In this document: piece by piece, positions 60,865-64,000 of the stretch | Layout: every line of letters begins with the position of its first letter | Position numbering within the stretch: position 1 is the first letter of the stretch | Source of the DNA: Taklimakanibacter sp049323275 | GTDB taxonomy: Bacteria > Pseudomonadota > Alphaproteobacteria > Rhizobiales > Aestuariivirgaceae | Assembly: GCA_049323275.1 (NCBI GenBank) | Contig: JBMOOM010000030.1 | Coordinates: forward strand, 1 to 64,000 | Length of the DNA stretch: 64,000 bases | Reading direction: 5' to 3' | Position numbers and translations under genes: made by a program | The notes under the pieces: generated by a model | What the model saw: the letters and a program-made list of their open reading frames with translations, nothing else | What the model was told of the DNA's origin: nothing | Database searches by the model: none

Positions 60865-61834
60865 ATGATGCTAATTAAACGCAGATTCGGTTGGGAATTT
60901 CCGGAAAATAAGGCGACGCCAGAGACTTTTTTCTTAAAACCGGCGACGACTATTCGCCGGTATCACTAGTGCGGCAATTACAGGAGGCATTGCGCATTCC
61001 GTATTTGCAGCGGCAGATCCAACTCAGGGCCTCTATCCTGCCCCCCTTAATCCGGCCTACCGAGGCGTAGGGCGCCCCGTGACGGAAGAAACGTATAGCA
61101 CGAACTATAACAACTTCTACGAATTTGGCACTTCGAAAAGCATAGCTTCTGAGGCCAAGATGCTGCGCATTCGGCCCTGGCAGATTGCCATAGATGGTGA
61201 AGTAGACAAGCCGTTCGTAATCGGCATTGATGACCTCCTGAAGAAGGTCTCGCTTGAAGAGCGGATCTACCGCCATCGCTGTGTCGAAGCTTGGTCGATG
61301 GTGGTGCCGTGGTCGGGTTTTCCCTTGAAGAAGCTGATAGAGCTCGCAAAGCCCAAAGCGGGCGTCAAATATGTGCGCTTCGAAACTTTCAACGATCCAG
61401 ATGTATCGGTTGGCCAGCAGCCTAGCCTTTTCGGTAGCATGCCGTGGCCCTATGTCGAGGGGCTCACGATGGTGGAAGCGATGCATGATCTGACTTTTGT
61501 CGTGACCGGTGCCTATGGAAAGCCGGTCCCTAAATCGATGGGCGCCCCGATTCGCGTCCACATACCCTGGAAATACGGCTTCAAATCAGGTAAGTCGATT
61601 GTCAAAGTCAGCTTCGTGAATGACCGCCCTATAGGTATGTGGGAACAACTGCAGCCTTCCGAATACGGCTTCTGGGCTAATGTGAATCCAGAGGTGCCGC
61701 ATCCTCGTTGGAGCCAAGCATCAGAGCAGGTGCTCGGAACCGGCGAGCGCATAGATACGCAGATCTTCAATGGCTATCGGGAATTCGTCGCCTCTCTCTA
61801 TGCAGGGCTGGAGAATGAGAACTTATATACTTAA
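60865..61834 (+). pseudogene. msrP: Protein-methionine-sulfoxide reductase catalytic subunit, one-base frameshift
   Basis: The catalytic domain (YNNFYEFGTSKS, RHRCVEAWSMVVPWSG with the molybdenum-ligating cysteine, QPSEYGFWANVNPEVPHPRW) is complete and normal for MsrP/YedY. The gene starts M(M)LIKRRFGWEFPENKATPE at 60865 or 60868 but is shifted by one base within the A-run at 60936-60939. Removing one A restores FLNRRRLFAG, the twin-arginine signal, and then SVFAAADPTQGLYPAP. As written, translation stops at 60969; an internal GTG at 61079 would give a cytoplasmic protein without signal. This could be a recent mutation or a sequencing error. No msrQ gene follows. Confidence 0.85.
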
Positions 61835-61907
61835 CATAACAAAGCTTGGCATTGCACTGCCTGCAACAGCAAAGTCCTGCTCCTCATTTTATTCCCGTTG
61901 AACTCTA

Positions 61908-62381
61908 TCAAGATACGAGCGGCACCGAGAAATCCAAGGAACCGGCATCACGGAGTACGACGCGTACCGGCAAGAATTGAGCTGTCGCCACCGATTTTAG
62001 AATACCGCTCAATAGGACGTGGGATCCCTGGGGTTCCATTACCACTCGATTGTAACCCGGCACGAGCAAGCCAAACGGCATAGGCTGCTTTTTTGCGTCA
62101 TGGATCATTGTGGCAGTGGCTGAATCGCTGTCGACGGCTAGCAGATAGTCGTCATCTTGTGATTCATTGCGGATCGTCAAATAGACGACGCTGGTCCCAG
62201 GCCCATCAATGCCGAATTGAGCCCATCCATGCTCAATTGTTACCATGTCAATCGACCGTGAATTGCGAGCCATCGCTCGAGATACGTATGCAACCGTACA
62301 CAGGCCAAAGCACAGCGAGCCAAAACCTCTCCTCGAAATCATCTCGAAACCCATCGTTCTGTGAAATTCGCGCCAGCTCAT
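61908..62381 (-). CDS. PCu(A)C-type periplasmic copper chaperone
   Basis: The 157-residue product has a Tat-like signal (ISRRGFGSLCFGLCTVAYVSR) and a PCu(A)C (DUF461) domain: IEHGWAQFGIDGPGTSVVYLTIRN at its start, ATMIHDAKK, and MEPQGSHVLLSG. These chaperones bring Cu(I) to the oxidase CuA centre with SCO. Of the usual H-M...HxM ligands the last appears as HVL, so copper binding may be weakened. The ATG at 62381 is preferred because of GAGGGGG just upstream; 62342 and 62354 are alternatives. Confidence 0.8.
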   Translation of the reverse strand: MSWREFHRTMGFEMISRRGFGSLCFGLCTVAYVSRAMARNSRSIDMVTIEHGWAQFGIDGPGTSVVYLTIRNESQDDDYLLAVDSDSATATMIHDAKKQPMPFGLLVPGYNRVVMEPQGSHVLLSGILKSVATAQFLPVRVVLRDAGSLDFSVPLVS

Positions 62382-62412
62382 ATCCCCCTCAGCAAGAATG
62401 CTTGTCAAGCAC

Positions 62413-62760
62413 TCACGGAAGACGAGTGCCCCTGACCTCAATCCCGGAAATGGAGATGTCAGCCATCCGGATGAAGTCAGGATTGCTGAGTCCAAGAGCT
62501 AGATTCACGGCTTTGAGCGCGACCGCCGTCAGGTTTGCGAACACGTGTTTGACTGCGTAGCTATGCCCTGAGACAAGCGGATCGCCGAGAAAATCGATCA
62601 TGCCAGCGGTCGCCGCGAGCACCGCAAAGCCAGGCCCGAAATCGAGCAACCAGTTCACCTTGATCTGCCGTCCGTATTCGCCGTTTGACAGGAAAAAATA
62701 ACGTCGACAATGAAGGTAGCGATCCCTCACATATTGAGGTTGCAGAGCATCGTACCGCAC
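62413..62760 (-). pseudogene. DUF2231-type membrane protein remnant
   Basis: The frame includes FGPGFAVLAATAGMIDFLGDP and HVFANLTAVALKAVNLALGL, matching the middle helices of DUF2231 membrane proteins (GLIDFLGD and AWIHMIGN-like regions). N-terminal and C-terminal helices expected of the family are absent or out of frame. I read it as a fragment. Confidence 0.5.
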
Positions 62761-62799
62761 GCGCCGTGCTGGCCTTACTTACCTTGGAACAGGCGTCTA

Positions 62800-63401
62800 T
62801 TACCGTTCGTGCTGCTTGCACCAGCCATATCGGATCATGCCTCGTGGCTTGTAGACTGACAACGCGGTAGCAACAAACAACACCAGCAACCCGCCGCCCG
62901 CGTGAGGCAAAAACAAAGGAAATTCTTGCTGCTCGGAAGTCGGAGTAGGAAATTTTTATCCTTGCGGCAACTTCGGCGACATCACTGATTAGACTCATCT
63001 GTGGCATCAAAAACAACGACAACAAGGACGGTCAGCAGAAATTTTGCGAGGATCCACCAATATCGGAATTGGCCCCAGGATGTGCTTAACGACTGGACAA
63101 GCCCACTCAGCAGCGAGCCAAGGATCAGCGGAATGATGACGAATCAGGCGTTCAACTCCATGATCCGATAGACAACACGGACAAGTTGGGCATCCTGGCC
63201 GGTCAGGCCAACTACGCCCAAGACCAGGGACACGACGATTGCCCCAAGTGAACCCACCAAAGAAGTGAGGTGAACGGTCAGCACAAATTTGCGAAGGTTC
63301 CTCCCCGGATTACCGGGATGCGCATGCGCTACTTTTGCCGCTTGCACGTGCTTGCCGCCGCCATGAATGTGTGCCGGCTGCTTCTCATTTCGCTCGGTCA
63401 T
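62800..63401 (-). pseudogene. Membrane protein pseudogene (DUF2269-like) with nonsense and frameshift
   Basis: A coding trace runs leftward: LRKFVLTVHLTSLVGSLGAI, then TGQDAQLVRVVYRIMELNA followed by a TGA at 63144-63146 where relatives I recall have tryptophan. It resumes in the same frame with FVIIPLILGSLLSGLVQSL and WILAKFLLTVLVVVVFD. After a frameshift the C-terminal part GLLVLFVATALSVYKPRGM and RYGWCKQHE ends at 62800. The pattern is a small four-helix membrane protein destroyed by at least two mutations. Confidence 0.65.
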
Positions 63402-63777
63402 CAGACCGTTACTGCAGGAGCTTGGCAACCATCTAGTCTAGGTATTTGGCGCGAAGGCGAAGGCAATTCACGCCGAACAACATGACGAACCAGAACAACG
63501 GCTCCCGATGGCTGCATGGCTCGTATGTCGCGGCGCATCATCAGAATCTCGTGACGAGCACTTTGTCCGCCATCATGGCGTTCACAGAAATTAATTCGGA
63601 AACGATTGTGCGGCGGACGTTTTGAAACTAAGCGCCGCCCATTATTCTCCTAGTTCGGCAGCCCTGGTGTACCCCCAGCCATACTGGGAACTGAAGCGAG
63701 GGAATCGCAAACTGTATCGCAACCAACCACGGTAAAACGGTCGCGGAACCTCATGCCGACTTGCAGGTTACGCTTTC
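63402..63777. other. Non-coding stretch before the edge gene
   Basis: This 376-base stretch has one short frame (63482-63625, 47 codons) without a clear ribosome site or known motif. It must contain the promoter of the reductase-like gene that starts at 63778. I see no repeat, RNA gene or terminator. Confidence 0.4.
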
Positions 63778-64000
63778 ATGCGTAAGATCTTCGACTGCAT
63801 AATTGTCGGCGGCGGTCCTGCCGGACTGACTGCGGCGGTCTATCTCGCTCGTTTCCGCCGTCAGACACTGGTTCTCGACCGTGGCGGCAGCCGGGCGGCT
63901 ATGATTTCAAAGAGCCGCAACTATCCCGGTTTTCCCGATGGCATCGGAGGCAGGGAGCTGCTTTCGCGGCTCCTACAGCAGGCTGAGTGCTATGGGGCTG
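63778..64000 (+). CDS. Thioredoxin-reductase-like FAD/NAD(P) oxidoreductase (partial)
   Basis: The gene starts at ATG 63778 and is cut by the window edge after 74 codons. The product begins with the FAD-binding dinucleotide motif CIIVGGGPAGLTAAVYLARF, followed by LVLDRGGSRAAM and the NYPGFPDGIGGRELLSRL segment typical of thioredoxin-reductase-like flavoproteins (TrxB/AhpF branch). The CxxC region lies beyond the edge, so a true thioredoxin reductase cannot be told from a CxxC-less relative. Confidence 0.85.
   Translation, partial: MRKIFDCIIVGGGPAGLTAAVYLARFRRQTLVLDRGGSRAAMISKSRNYPGFPDGIGGRELLSRLLQQAECYGA

Noticed and set aside
61079..61834. Intact short msrP starting at GTG 61079
   Set aside because: The upstream sequence clearly encodes the signal peptide and start of MsrP in a frame one base away, so the short reading is a broken gene and would lack export.

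Overview
The window looks like a chromosome segment of an alphaproteobacterium, probably of the Rhizobiales/Hyphomicrobiales. Supporting signs are the high-GC coding in the left half, many four-base ATGA gene overlaps, Tat-dependent redox proteins, a SorC-regulated sugar ABC operon, a ring-cleavage (MhqO/MhqD-like) pair, and a methyltransferase/DUF5681/terminase trio of the kind scattered through that order. This assignment is inferred from gene content; no rRNA or tRNA was seen.

Positions 1-8.1 kb hold a leftward carbohydrate ABC transporter operon (binding protein, two permeases, PfkB kinase, amidohydrolase, BtpA/SgcQ-like protein, ATPase). It diverges from a SorC-type regulator across a promoter region with a perfect operator-like palindrome. 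Positions 8.1-12 kb carry a beta-lactamase-type serine hydrolase overlapping an 896-residue fusion of a zinc metalloprotease to a CHAT (caspase-like) protease. Positions 12-26.5 kb are catabolic and stress genes: RraA-like protein, LysR and AraC regulators, two glyoxalase/ring-cleavage dioxygenases, esterase, isochorismatase-like hydrolase, MFS exporter with a C-terminal extension, DoxX, amidohydrolase, XapX, maleylacetate reductase, oxoadipyl-CoA-type thiolase and a TPR protein.

At about 26.5-30.5 kb composition and content change. A stretch with ACAGGGAA repeats precedes a ParB-like/DNA methyltransferase, a DUF5681 protein and a terminase large subunit, with no other phage genes.

From 30.6 kb to the end the region is devoted to copper and thiol redox chemistry of the cell envelope. 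A complete leftward operon (38.5 to 31.1 kb) encodes a small exported Cys protein, multicopper oxidase, DUF411 copper protein, two TlpA thioredoxins, a two-helix Cys protein, a Met-rich protein, SCO, CcdA and two Tat-exported Cys-rich proteins. About 10 kb away a second, rightward copy (48.3-52.3 kb) is decaying. Its oxidase has lost copper ligands and is fused by deletion to the TlpA genes, DUF411 is gone, and CcdA and the small proteins are frameshifted, yet SCO and both TlpA genes stay open. Between them lie uppP, a DsbA with its membrane partner, a transglutaminase-like protein, an L,D-transpeptidase, a CueO-like oxidase, a cytochrome c pseudogene and an orphan Rieske protein. To the right are DUF305, an 887-residue epimerase/SPW/VKOR-like fusion, cytochrome b561, a YqaA-type protein, an acyltransferase, a second L,D-transpeptidase, and a degraded tail (NrsF anti-sigma pseudogene, msrP with a one-base frameshift, PCu(A)C chaperone, two membrane pseudogenes). 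A thioredoxin-reductase-like gene runs off the edge.

The best candidates for something new are the metalloprotease-CHAT fusion, the duplicated copper/thiol operon with its recurring family of small exported Cys-pair proteins and Tat Cys proteins, the epimerase-VKOR-like fusion lacking its expected CxxC, and the phage-less methyltransferase/terminase cassette.
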